64,000 nt of DNA from positions 62,001 through 126,000 of the forward strand of contig NZ_BAPT01000050.1 of NCBI RefSeq assembly GCF_025995235.1, given 5' to 3'. Under the pieces are notes generated by a model. The model did no database searches. It was not told where the DNA came from and saw only the letters and a program-made list of their open reading frames with translations. Shown one piece after another: positions 16,148 to 25,007 of the stretch. The first letter of the stretch is position 1. Each line of letters begins with the position of its first letter. The position numbers and the translations under genes were made by a program. Source of the DNA: Ameyamaea chiangmaiensis (lineage in GTDB: Bacteria > Pseudomonadota > Alphaproteobacteria > Acetobacterales > Acetobacteraceae).

Positions 16148-17401
16148 ATGAAGCTGGGCACGATGCGGGGATGGTTGCGCGGTCGGGGTACTGCGGCATG
16201 CTCGTCCACGCAGGGCGCGACGCCGAGCGCCGTCCATGCCGGCGCGCCCCGCTGTTTCCGATCCGATCCGCGTCGCACCGTGGCGCTGGCCCGGGCTGCC
16301 GGCCTGCTCGCGTGTCTGACGGGGGGCGTCCTTGCCTCCGCGCGTCCGGCACATGCACAGTACGTGGGTCAGATCAGCGCATTCGTCATCGACTCGCGCA
16401 CCGGCGCGGTTCTGTCGCAACTGAACCCCGACCTGCGCCGCTATCCCGCCAGCCTGACCAAGCTGATGACGCTTTACGTGGCGTTCAAGGCGCTGCGCAA
16501 CGGACAGATCACGCTCGATCAGGCCGTGCCGGTGTCGGCGCATGCCTCGTCGATGGAGCCGTCGAAGCTGGGGCTGGTGCCGGGCACCTATCTCACCGTG
16601 GAGCAGGCCATTCTCGGTCTCGTGACCAAGTCGGCCAACGATGCGGCGTGCGCTCTAGGCGAACTGATCGCGGGCGGGGACGAAAGCCGTTTCGCGGCCA
16701 TCATGACCCAGCAGGCGCAGGCGCTGGGTATGACAAACACGGTGTTTCGCAACGCGTCGGGCCTGCCGGACCCGGAACAGATGACCACCGCGCGTGACCT
16801 GTCCACGCTGACACGCCACCTGATCGCCGACTTCCCCGACGATTACCATTATTTCGCGGTTCCGGGCTTTCTGTTTCACGGGCACCTCGTCCCCAATCAC
16901 GATCCGATGCTAAAAATCTATCCCGGTGCTGACGGGCTGAAGACGGGTTACACGGCAGACGCGGGCCATAATCTGGTGACGTCCGCGGTTCGCGACGACG
17001 TCCGGCTGGTCGGTGTCGTCATGGGCGCCCGCACGAATCCGCAGCGCAGTGTCGTGATGGCGCATCTGCTCGATGACGGTTTTGCGCAGGAAGGCGTGGC
17101 GCCGGTCGTGCGTCCGCTGGTGATGGCGCGCACGCGTCGTAGGTTCGGCGGTCGCGCGGCGATCGCGCTGGCGGCGGCGTCCCGCTCCATTGCCGGAAGT
17201 GCACCGGCCGAAGTGGCCGAGCTGCCTGAAACGCCCCGGCACGGACAACATGGCCGTCTGCGTCATGTGGCCGCCCCGCCACTCAAGCATGCGGCCGACA
17301 CGGTGCGGTCACACGCGCCGGCATCTGCCCATGGCGCGCATGTCCGGCTGGTCAGCACGCGCGTTCCCGCTCACCCGGCCCACCGCAAGACACGCGGCTG
17401 A
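16148..17401 (+). CDS. D-alanyl-D-alanine carboxypeptidase (PBP5/6 type, S11)
   Basis: This periplasmic enzyme trims the terminal D-Ala from peptidoglycan pentapeptides. All three active-site motifs are present: Ser102-x-x-Lys in ASLTK (101-105), Ser-Ala-Asn at 162-164 and Lys-Thr-Gly at 265-267. The signal peptide ends at PAHA/QYVG (after 70), but 43 basic residues precede its hydrophobic core. The annotated ATG may therefore be too early, and a GTG in RRTVALA (about residue 45) would give a normal signal. The C-terminus (about 320-417) is a basic, Ala/His-rich tail in place of the usual domain and amphipathic anchor. Confidence 0.9.
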   Translation: MKLGTMRGWLRGRGTAACSSTQGATPSAVHAGAPRCFRSDPRRTVALARAAGLLACLTGGVLASARPAHAQYVGQISAFVIDSRTGAVLSQLNPDLRRYPASLTKLMTLYVAFKALRNGQITLDQAVPVSAHASSMEPSKLGLVPGTYLTVEQAILGLVTKSANDAACALGELIAGGDESRFAAIMTQQAQALGMTNTVFRNASGLPDPEQMTTARDLSTLTRHLIADFPDDYHYFAVPGFLFHGHLVPNHDPMLKIYPGADGLKTGYTADAGHNLVTSAVRDDVRLVGVVMGARTNPQRSVVMAHLLDDGFAQEGVAPVVRPLVMARTRRRFGGRAAIALAAASRSIAGSAPAEVAELPETPRHGQHGRLRHVAAPPLKHAADTVRSHAPASAHGAHVRLVSTRVPAHPAHRKTRG

Positions 17402-17564
17402 TCGGGCGGACAACGGCCGGGGATACGCTCCGGCCCGGGTGGACGTTCGGGTGTATCGTGGCGCCGTTTCATGCGGTGGCCCTTGCAAGGGGGCTGTCGG
17501 GCGCGCATTTTGCGCCTGACCAGTGCGCCTGATGGGTGGCGCGGACAGCATGAAAGGGGTCGCG

Positions 17565-18377
17565 ATGGAAGGCGACATGGAGGAAGGGCGGATCGTCCTT
17601 CATACGGACGCCGATTTCGTCGGCCTCAGGGCGGCCGGTCGGCTTGCCGCCCAGACACTCGACATGATCGCACCGCATGTCGTGCCGGGCGTCACGACCG
17701 AGCATCTGAACACCCTGATTCACGATTTCATGCTGGCCCACGACGCCACGCCGGCGACGCTGAATTATCGCGGCTATCCCAAATCGAGCTGCATCTCGAT
17801 CAATCATGTGGTCTGCCATGGAATCCCTGGCGAGCGCGTGCTTCTGGACGGTGATATTCTCAACATTGACGTGACGGTCATCCTCGACGGCTGGTTCGGC
17901 GATTCCAGCCGCATGTATGCCGCAGGCACCCCGCCGCGCCGGGCGGTCAAGCTGATTGACGTGACGTACGATTCGCTGATGAGGGGCATTGCCGCGGTTC
18001 GTCCCGGTGCGACCCTCGGTGATGTCGGGCACGCGATCCAGCAGTTCGTCGAAGCCCAGCGCATGTCGGTGGTGCGCGACTTCTGCGGCCACGGCATCGG
18101 TCGCACCTTCCATGCCGCGCCGAACGTGCTGCATTACGGAAAGCCGGGCCAGGGGCTGAAGCTACGCGAAGGCATGGTGTTCACCATCGAGCCGATGGTC
18201 AATCTGGGTCGCCCGGACGTCAAAGTTCTCGACGATGGGTGGACCGCCGTGACGCGCGACCGTTCCCTGTCCGCGCAGTTCGAGCACATGATTGGTGTGA
18301 CGGCCGACGGTTGTGAGATTTTCACGCTGTCCGAAGCCGGACTGGCACGACCGACTGCGCCCGACGAACGCGCCTGA
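17565..18377 (+). CDS. map: Methionine aminopeptidase, type I
   Basis: Map removes the initiator Met from new proteins in the cytoplasm. The 270-residue protein shows the five metal ligands of the pita-bread fold: two Asp in NIDVTVILDGWFGDSS, His in CGHGIGR, Glu in FTIEPM and Glu in QFEHM. INHVVCHGIP holds the substrate-side His. Several in-frame starts exist (GTG 17523; ATG 17532, 17550, 17565, 17577). The one at 17565 is favoured because AAAGGGG lies just before it. The ggt gene follows after 32 bases on the same strand. Confidence 0.95.
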   Translation: MEGDMEEGRIVLHTDADFVGLRAAGRLAAQTLDMIAPHVVPGVTTEHLNTLIHDFMLAHDATPATLNYRGYPKSSCISINHVVCHGIPGERVLLDGDILNIDVTVILDGWFGDSSRMYAAGTPPRRAVKLIDVTYDSLMRGIAAVRPGATLGDVGHAIQQFVEAQRMSVVRDFCGHGIGRTFHAAPNVLHYGKPGQGLKLREGMVFTIEPMVNLGRPDVKVLDDGWTAVTRDRSLSAQFEHMIGVTADGCEIFTLSEAGLARPTAPDERA

Positions 18378-18409
18378 CGCCGTCGCCTGATTTCCCTGTT
18401 CCTTCAAGC

Positions 18410-20191
18410 GTGAGTTCGCGGATGCCATCGTGCCGTTTTCCCTTCGTATCCCTTCTGGTGTCGGGATGCGTCCTGTTCAGTGCTGCCCCGTCGGCGATGG
18501 CTGCCCCGGACGCCCTGAGCTTTGACGGCGCACGCACGGCGCTGCCACCCTTGGCGCCTGCCGAAGGGCAGCACGGCATGGTGGTCAGCGCCCATCATCT
18601 GGCGTCGGAGGTGGGAGCGAAGATTCTGGCCGAAGGGGGCAACGCGGTCGATGCCGCCGTGGCGGTGGGCTATGCTCTGGCCGTCGTCTATCCAGCGGCA
18701 GGCAATATCGGCGGCGGCGGGTTCATGACGCTGCGCACGCCTGATGGACACGCCTATTTCGTCGATTTCCGCGAACACGCGCCGCTGGCGGCATCGGCCG
18801 GCATGTATCAGGACGCGCATGGCAACGTGATTCCAAAACTGTCGACGCTGGGCTGGAAAGCGGTCGCCATACCCGGCACCGTCGCCGGTCTCGACATGGT
18901 GCTCAAGCGTTGGGGCAAGCTGCCGCGCGCCACGGTGATGGCACCCGCGATCGCGCTCGCCCGCGACGGTTTCGTGCTGGAGCCGGGCGATGTGCAGTTG
19001 CTTCACACGTCGACCCAGGCGTTTGCGCAGGATCGCTACGCGCGGACGATTTTCCTGCGTCCCGACGGCAGCGCGTTTCAGGCCGGCGACCGGCTGGTGC
19101 AGGAAAACCTCGCCCGGTCCCTCGAAGCCGTGGCGAAGGACGGCCCGGACGCCTTTTATCACGGGCCCATCGCGCGTGAGATCGTTCGGGCAAGCACAGA
19201 GGGCGGCGGCATCCTGCAGGCCAACGACTTCACCGCCTATACGCCGCGTGTTCTGGCGCCGATCACCTGCACCTATCGCGGCTTTCATATCGACACGGCA
19301 CCGCCACCCAGCGGCGGCGGCGTTGCAGTATGCGAAATCCTGAACATCCTGTCGGGCTACAACCTGCATGACGAGGGGCTGTATTCGGCCGCGGCGGCCC
19401 GGCAGGAAATCGAGGCCATGCGCCATGCCTATTCCGACCGCCGCGATCTGGGCGATCCCGCCTTCGTGCGGAACCCGATCGCGCATCTGACCGATCCGGG
19501 GTATGCCGCGAGCGTGCGCGCCGCCATTCCGGCGTCCGGTGCCGTGTCGTCGGACTCTCTGGCGCCCGGCGCGCCGCAGCCTGAAAAGCATGAAACCACC
19601 CATTACTCGATCATGGACCGCAGTGGCTATGCGGTGGCCGTGACCTACACGCTGAACGGATGGTTCGGCGCGAAGGTGATGGGCGGCACGACGGGCATTT
19701 TCCTGAACGATGAAATGGACGATTTCTCGTCCAAGCCCGGCGCGCCGAACATGTTCGGCATCGTCGGCAGCGTCGCCAACGCCATAGCGCCGGGCAAGAC
19801 ACCACTGTCGTCGATGTCGCCGACGATTCTCTCACGCGATGGCAAGCCGGTCATGGTGATCGGCAGCCCCGGTGGCTCGCGTATTCCCACAATCACGTTG
19901 GCGGCAATCCTGGGTGTGGTCGATTATGGCCTCGACATCCAGCAGGCGGTCGATCTGCCGCGTATCCATGAACAGTGGCAGCCGTCGCAGATCGAGGCCG
20001 AGCCCGGCTCGCTCAGCACCGTCGTGCAGACCAGCCTGACCGAGCAGGGCTATCAGATCATCCCGCATGAGCCCTGGGGCGCTGCGGAGGGTGTTCTGGC
20101 CGGTGGTCCCGCGCTGGGCCGGACGGGAACGGCGGCCTTTTACGGCGGGTTCGACCGACGCCATTCGGGCGGGGCTGCCGTCGGCGAGTAA
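18410..20191 (+). CDS. ggt: Gamma-glutamyltransferase/glutathione hydrolase
   Basis: GGT cleaves glutathione and other gamma-glutamyl amides in the periplasm and self-processes into two subunits. The 593-residue precursor has a signal peptide (about 1-32, ending AMA/APD), the large-subunit blocks GGNAVDAAVAVGYAL and GNIGGGGFM with REHAP, and the autocleavage site in HETTHYSIMD. The nucleophile is Thr396. The small subunit has GGTTGIFLNDEMDDFS, PLSSMSPTI and GSPGGSRIP. It can start at GTG 18410 or ATG 18422; either gives a working signal. It lies 32 bases after map and may be co-transcribed with it. Confidence 0.95.
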   Translation: MSSRMPSCRFPFVSLLVSGCVLFSAAPSAMAAPDALSFDGARTALPPLAPAEGQHGMVVSAHHLASEVGAKILAEGGNAVDAAVAVGYALAVVYPAAGNIGGGGFMTLRTPDGHAYFVDFREHAPLAASAGMYQDAHGNVIPKLSTLGWKAVAIPGTVAGLDMVLKRWGKLPRATVMAPAIALARDGFVLEPGDVQLLHTSTQAFAQDRYARTIFLRPDGSAFQAGDRLVQENLARSLEAVAKDGPDAFYHGPIAREIVRASTEGGGILQANDFTAYTPRVLAPITCTYRGFHIDTAPPPSGGGVAVCEILNILSGYNLHDEGLYSAAAARQEIEAMRHAYSDRRDLGDPAFVRNPIAHLTDPGYAASVRAAIPASGAVSSDSLAPGAPQPEKHETTHYSIMDRSGYAVAVTYTLNGWFGAKVMGGTTGIFLNDEMDDFSSKPGAPNMFGIVGSVANAIAPGKTPLSSMSPTILSRDGKPVMVIGSPGGSRIPTITLAAILGVVDYGLDIQQAVDLPRIHEQWQPSQIEAEPGSLSTVVQTSLTEQGYQIIPHEPWGAAEGVLAGGPALGRTGTAAFYGGFDRRHSGGAAVGE

Positions 20192-20218
20192 TCGCGAACG
20201 CGTTCCGGGCGTGTCGGG

Positions 20219-21433
20219 TTACGCCGCGACCAGACCGCGCATCGGGCTGGCGGTCGGCCCCGGGAAGATCATCGCGTGGGCCGAGGGCGGGATGGCCAGA
20301 TGGTCCTGCAGCACCCCCAGCGCGACCGACCGCACATCGGTCGTGGGCGCAAGGTCGCGGTTTTCGAACAGTGCCGGTCCGGCCAAGCCGGGCCATGTGC
20401 CCGCAACCCGGCCGCCGCGCACGGCACCACCCAGCAGAAACGCCACGGTCGCCGTGCCGTGGTCGGTGCCGCCCGTGCCGTTAATCCGCGCGGTGCGCCC
20501 GAATTCTGTCATCACCAGCACGACCGTCCGGCGCCAGGCGTCGTCGCCCAGACCGTCACGCAGTGCGATCAGCCCGTCGTCAAGCTGGCGCAGGGGTTGG
20601 ACCAGCCTGCGTTTCTGGTCGGCATGCGTGTCCCAGCCGCCGGCCTCGAGTGCTGCGATACGCGGGCCATCTGGCGCGGCCAGCAGGCGCCCGCAGGCTT
20701 GCGCCAGCAGCGCAAAACTGCCCGGCTTCGCGGCTGCTCCCGCGGTACTCGGCGTCCCGGGGGTGCCGAGCGCGGCGTCGGAAAATCCCTGCGCGCGCAG
20801 TCCGGCGCGAAAGGCCGGACCGGTGACGGGGTCGCTTCGGTTTAGTGCGGCGATCTGCTGATACAGATCCGGGTCGGGTCGGTGGGCACCAGCAGGGGCA
20901 TAACTGCCGATCCGTGTGGGCCCGCGCAGCAGCAGGGGGACCGACAGACCGACCGCCAGTCCGTCTCCATCGGGCCCGCGCGTCGCCGGCATCACGCCGA
21001 CGACACGGTTCAGCCAGCCGCTGCTCAGGCGCTGGTCGGCGCCGCTTTCGAGATAATCCTGCGCCTCGAAATGCGAACGGGAGCGATAATGCGCTGCCAC
21101 GGCGTGCACGGGCATCATCTCGCCCCGCGCGTACAAGGCGTGCAGTCCGGTCAGGGCCGGATGAAGTCCGTAAAATCCTCCCAGATCGAGCAGTCCGCCC
21201 GCCTGACCGGGCTCCCCGGGCAGCAGGGCGGCGCGCAGCGGTGACAGGCCCGGATCGCCGTAGGGCGTCACCGCCGCCATGCCGTCCAGTGCGCCGCGCA
21301 GGATCACGACGACGAAGCGCGCATCGCGCGGCGTGGCGCGCGCGGCGACCGCCATGGAGGATCGGCCGAAGGTGACGCTGGCCGCCAGTCCGAGAAGTGC
21401 CGAGCGGCGACGCACAAGCAGATGGGAGCGCAT
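20219..21433 (-). CDS. DUF1501 family protein with Tat-like signal
   Basis: The 404-residue protein starts with a twin-arginine-like leader (LVRRRSALLGLAASVTF) and continues with the DUF1501 pattern: VVILRGALDGMAAVTPYGDP, a SRSHFEAQDYLESG block, GWDTH near the middle, VVLVMTEFGRT and NGTGGTDHGTA. DUF1501 proteins resemble sulfatase/phosphatase-fold enzymes and are thought to be exported, but no activity is established. The ATG comes two bases after the stop of the DUF1800 gene. The two families are nearly always found side by side, and this pair follows that rule. Confidence 0.9.
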   Translation of the reverse strand: MRSHLLVRRRSALLGLAASVTFGRSSMAVAARATPRDARFVVVILRGALDGMAAVTPYGDPGLSPLRAALLPGEPGQAGGLLDLGGFYGLHPALTGLHALYARGEMMPVHAVAAHYRSRSHFEAQDYLESGADQRLSSGWLNRVVGVMPATRGPDGDGLAVGLSVPLLLRGPTRIGSYAPAGAHRPDPDLYQQIAALNRSDPVTGPAFRAGLRAQGFSDAALGTPGTPSTAGAAAKPGSFALLAQACGRLLAAPDGPRIAALEAGGWDTHADQKRRLVQPLRQLDDGLIALRDGLGDDAWRRTVVLVMTEFGRTARINGTGGTDHGTATVAFLLGGAVRGGRVAGTWPGLAGPALFENRDLAPTTDVRSVALGVLQDHLAIPPSAHAMIFPGPTASPMRGLVAA

Positions 21434-21435
21434 GG

Positions 21436-22746
21436 TCAGCACCTCTGGAATTCGGGGGCCGTGAACAGCAGGGTCAGGGCATCGGTCCGCCCCCCGGCGT
21501 GGTGGATCGCCGTGGCCGTCGCGGGCCGGAGTGCGGGGCCGAGCATCGCGCGCGCGATCTCGATGGGGTCGGGCCCGTCACGCACATGGGCGCTCAGGCT
21601 GTAGGCCCAGTCGGCGCGCGCCATCATGTCCGCCGGTTGCGACCAGTCGGCGGCGCGATCGGACCAGCCGTTCGGCAGTGGCGCACCCCAGAGCGGCTGC
21701 CCCAGGGTGCGCATGCCCCCCGCGATCGTCAGCCCTCCCGGATGGGGAGCCTGCGCGTCGGGCATCATGGACAGCGCACGCGCGACGGCCAGCGTGTAGT
21801 CGAAGGGCGCGCGAAAGCGGGTGCCGGGACGCCACGCATCCGGCAGGTCGACCAGAGCCAGGGCCGCGGTGCCGAGATTGCCTTGTGTCGCCCGCAGGGC
21901 ACGCTCCAACTGGGCGATGGCGGATGGCGCAGGGTTTTCGCCGACGAAATGCGCGGCCATCTGCGTCGCCAGATGCCGGTACGTCGCCGGGTGGGTGGCA
22001 AGCCAGTCGAGCGCGGCGAGGCCGCCCGCTTCCCCGGGGGGAAAGTCCGTGCCCATGATGGCGTGCGAACCGGGCTCATGCGCGTTGTCGCGGAAGACGA
22101 AGCCCGGCGTCTCCGCCTTGAGGTCCACGCTCCAGCCGGTCAGGATCGCGGCAAAGCTGGTGACGTCGGCCTGCGTGTAGCCCGAAGCCGGCGAGAGCGT
22201 GTGCAGTTCGAGGCATTCGCGCGCCAGATTTTCGTTCAGGCCGCGATGCTGCTTCAGCCCGACCGGGCTGTTCGGTCCGATGGAGCTGGCATTGTCGAGA
22301 TACATCAGCATCGCGGGATGGCGCATGACCGCGTGCAGCATGTCGGCGAAGCGACCGGTGACGTGCGGGCGGATCGCCTCGCGCACATAGGCACCGATGG
22401 TCGCCCGGGTGCCGCCCTGACGCGTGCTGACGGTGAAATGGTTGGCCCAGAACCAGACGAGACGCTCGCGGAACGGCTGGTCGGTGGTCAGAAGCGTGCC
22501 CATCTGCGCGACGGTCTCGGCCTTGACGACCGGATTGACCAGCGTGTCGCCCTGTATCTTCCGCATACGCTGTTGGGCCAGCAGTCGCAGCCCGTCGCTG
22601 CCGGAGGGCAGATCGGCGGGGAATCCGGGGCTGTCGGCCGCGTGGATCTGGTCGCGCAGCCAGCCGCGCACGTCGCTTGGCGGCTGTTCGTCAGGCCGGG
22701 GGCCGAAACCGAAACGGTTCAGGGCATGGGTCGTCTCGACATGCAT
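21436..22746 (-). CDS. DUF1800 family protein
   Basis: This 436-residue helical protein carries DUF1800 marks: ALNRFGFGPRPDE at the start, RLVWFWANHFTVS, MLYLDNASSIGPN, NENLARECLELHTLS (with its Glu-Leu-His-Thr-Leu core), YTQADVTSFAAILTGWS, and a C-terminal FTAPEFQR. No signal peptide is evident. It is the first gene of the DUF1800-DUF1501 pair. The function of the family is unknown; the fixed pairing suggests one complex or pathway. Confidence 0.9.
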   Translation of the reverse strand: MHVETTHALNRFGFGPRPDEQPPSDVRGWLRDQIHAADSPGFPADLPSGSDGLRLLAQQRMRKIQGDTLVNPVVKAETVAQMGTLLTTDQPFRERLVWFWANHFTVSTRQGGTRATIGAYVREAIRPHVTGRFADMLHAVMRHPAMLMYLDNASSIGPNSPVGLKQHRGLNENLARECLELHTLSPASGYTQADVTSFAAILTGWSVDLKAETPGFVFRDNAHEPGSHAIMGTDFPPGEAGGLAALDWLATHPATYRHLATQMAAHFVGENPAPSAIAQLERALRATQGNLGTAALALVDLPDAWRPGTRFRAPFDYTLAVARALSMMPDAQAPHPGGLTIAGGMRTLGQPLWGAPLPNGWSDRAADWSQPADMMARADWAYSLSAHVRDGPDPIEIARAMLGPALRPATATAIHHAGGRTDALTLLFTAPEFQRC

Positions 22747-22830
22747 CGCGGCATCCTCCCTGTCGCGACACTAACGCGGAAGATGTGGCACGGTGTGGGC
22801 AGAGACGATGCGTTATGTAACGGCGCGGCG

Positions 22831-23772
22831 TCAGTCCCCGGCGCACAGGCGCGCGGCTGTCAGCGTGTTGCGCAGCAGGCAGGCGATCGTCATCGGGCCG
22901 ACGCCGCCGGGTACGGGTGTGATCCGGGCGGCGACGTGCCTGGCCTCGTCAAAGGCGACGTCGCCGACCAGCCGCGTCTTGCCGCCCTCGGTCGGAATAC
23001 GCGTGATGCCGACGTCGATGACGGTGGCCCCCGGTTTGATCCAGTCGCCGCGCACCAGCCCGCGATGCCCCGTCGCGACCACCAGGATGTCGGCCCGCCG
23101 GGCCAGTGCCGGTGTGTCGCGCGTGTCGATGTGCGCAATGGAGACCGTGCAGCCTTCGTTCAGCAGCAACTGCGCCATCGGCTTGCCGACCAGGTTCGAG
23201 GCGCCGATGACCAGTGCATCCAGCCCGCGCAGCGAACCCAGTTCATGCCGGAGCAGCAAAAGACATCCCAGCGGCGTGCAGGGTACGATCCCCTCCAGCC
23301 CAAGGCTCAGGCGTCCGGCGTTGACCTCCCCCAGCCCGTCGACGTCCTTGCGCGGGTCGATCGCGTTGGTCACCAGGGTGGCGTCAATGTGCTTCGGCAG
23401 GGGTAGCTGGACAAGGATGCCATGGATTTCGGGATCGCGGTTGAGACGATCGATCAGGTTGAGCAACTGCGCCTGACTGGTGGATTCCGGCAGCATATGC
23501 ATGAACGACAGCATGCCCGTGCGGTGGGTCTGCAGGGCCTTGTTCCGCACATAGACCTCGCTCGCCGGATCGTTGCCGACCAGCACGACCGCCAGCCCCG
23601 GCGTGATGCCGTGTCGGTCGTGGAAGATCTCGACCTCCCGGGCGATGGTGGCGGTGAGGTTGCGCGCGAAGGCCTTGCCGTCGATGATCTGTCCGCGACC
23701 ATCCTGCCCGCGGCCATCCTGTTCAGGGTGCGAAACCGGTGCGGTCATCTGGGGGGCGGAGGGGTCGGTCAT
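22831..23772 (-). CDS. folD: Bifunctional methylenetetrahydrofolate dehydrogenase/cyclohydrolase FolD
   Basis: FolD interconverts 5,10-methylene-, methenyl- and 10-formyl-tetrahydrofolate using NADP. The core has LAVVLVGNDPASEVYVRNKA with catalytic Tyr and Lys, VQLPLPKHID, PCTPLG, the cofactor loop VIGASNLVGKPMAQLL and PVPGGVGPMTIACLLRNT. Its N-terminus includes a tandem DGRGQ-DGRGQ repeat before IIDGKAFA, absent from typical FolD. The start could be MTDP (23772, used here) or a Met eight codons later; the longest frame overlaps upstream sequence. It is divergent from the threonine aldolase gene, with 59 bp between them. Confidence 0.95.
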   Translation of the reverse strand: MTDPSAPQMTAPVSHPEQDGRGQDGRGQIIDGKAFARNLTATIAREVEIFHDRHGITPGLAVVLVGNDPASEVYVRNKALQTHRTGMLSFMHMLPESTSQAQLLNLIDRLNRDPEIHGILVQLPLPKHIDATLVTNAIDPRKDVDGLGEVNAGRLSLGLEGIVPCTPLGCLLLLRHELGSLRGLDALVIGASNLVGKPMAQLLLNEGCTVSIAHIDTRDTPALARRADILVVATGHRGLVRGDWIKPGATVIDVGITRIPTEGGKTRLVGDVAFDEARHVAARITPVPGGVGPMTIACLLRNTLTAARLCAGD

Positions 23773-23831
23773 GGACAATCCGGCGGTTGTGCGTGAAACA
23801 CTCGGGTCATCACGCAACGGGGATGAATGTA

Positions 23832-24893
23832 ATGGATCAGCCCATACGCAAGAATTTCGCCAGCGACAACGTCGTATCGGTCAGCCCGTCGATCATGGAC
23901 GCAATGTTGGCGGCCAACACCGGCACTGCCCCCTCCTACGGGGCTGATCCCCTGAGCTGCCAGCTCGACGCTGCCTTTTCGACTGTATTCGGCACTGACG
24001 TCGTCGTGTTGCCAGTCGGCACGGGGACGGCGGCCAACGCATTGGCACTTGCCGCGCTGACCCCGCCGTATGGCGTGGTCCTGTGCGAGACTGGTGCGCA
24101 CATCAACACCGACGAGGGTGGCGCTGGAGAGTTCTTTACCCATGGCGCGAAACTGGTTGGCATTGCGTCCGGGGACGGCCGCATCACGCCCGATGGGTTG
24201 CGTAACAGGCTGGCCCGTCCTGGGGTTCGTATCGAGTACAGTCCCCTGCATGCACTAAGCCTGACGCAGGCGACTGAATGGGGCACCGTCTACGATGTGT
24301 CGACGGTGCAGGCGCTGGGCGGTCTGGCCCGCGAGGCAGGCTTGCGGATCCATATGGACGGGGCGCGGTTTGCCAACGCGGTCGCGCATCTCGGCTGTGC
24401 CCCGGCGGACGTGACGTGGAAAGCCGGCGTCGACGTCCTGTCCTTCGGGGCCACAAAGAACGGTGCCATGGCGGCCGAGGCGATCGTGTTCTTCGATCCG
24501 GCGCTGGCGCGCGATAGCCGCCTGCGGCTCAAGCGCGGTGGTCATCAGTGGTCGAAACACCGGTTCCTCGCGGCGCAATTACTGGCGTATCTCAACGATG
24601 ACCTGTGGCTGCGCAACGCGCGGCAGGCCAACGCGGCGGCAACCCGGCTGGCTGCGGGGCTGGCGGCATTGCCCGATGTCAGCCTGCCGCTGCCCACGCA
24701 GGCTAACGAGGTGTTTGCGATCGTCCCGCCGGGTCTGGCCGACGGTCTGAAGGCGGCCGGGTTCCTGTTCTACCCGTGGGACGCACCGGCCGGAGAGGCC
24801 AATCCGATGATCCGTCTGGTCACCAGTTTCGACATGACCGACGCGGATGTGGACGGCTTCCTGACCGTCGCACGGGGTCTCGTCGCGGCCTGA
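23832..24893 (+). CDS. ltaE: Low-specificity L-threonine aldolase
   Basis: This PLP enzyme splits threonine or allo-threonine to glycine and acetaldehyde. The 353-residue protein opens with the family's NFASDNVVSVSP block and has PVGTGTAANALAL, ETGAHINTDEGGA, HMDGARFANA (the Asp that binds PLP nitrogen) and FGATKNGAM with PLP-lysine Lys209. The C-terminal WDxP/IRLVTSFD segment is conserved. The start at 23832 is preceded by GGGGATGA; an ATG three codons earlier is also possible. Downstream is an AsmA-like gene after 114 bases. Confidence 0.93.
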   Translation: MDQPIRKNFASDNVVSVSPSIMDAMLAANTGTAPSYGADPLSCQLDAAFSTVFGTDVVVLPVGTGTAANALALAALTPPYGVVLCETGAHINTDEGGAGEFFTHGAKLVGIASGDGRITPDGLRNRLARPGVRIEYSPLHALSLTQATEWGTVYDVSTVQALGGLAREAGLRIHMDGARFANAVAHLGCAPADVTWKAGVDVLSFGATKNGAMAAEAIVFFDPALARDSRLRLKRGGHQWSKHRFLAAQLLAYLNDDLWLRNARQANAAATRLAAGLAALPDVSLPLPTQANEVFAIVPPGLADGLKAAGFLFYPWDAPAGEANPMIRLVTSFDMTDADVDGFLTVARGLVAA

Positions 24894-25007
24894 CACACGG
24901 CGAGGGTGGGGCCGCGAGCAAAACTTCCGGCACATCAAGGCGTTGAGCGTGTTCCGAGGGCCCCAGGCCCGACCCGCTCGCTGTCCCATGGCTGGAGAAC
25001 CGCCCTT

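Noticed and set aside
17415..17435. GGCCGG/CCGGCC hairpin after the D,D-carboxypeptidase gene
   Set aside because: The stem is six base pairs with no T-run, and such short GC stems are frequent here by chance.
21397..23406. 669-codon frame on the plus strand across DUF1800 and folD
   Set aside because: It spans two real genes on the other strand and has shadow-type composition.
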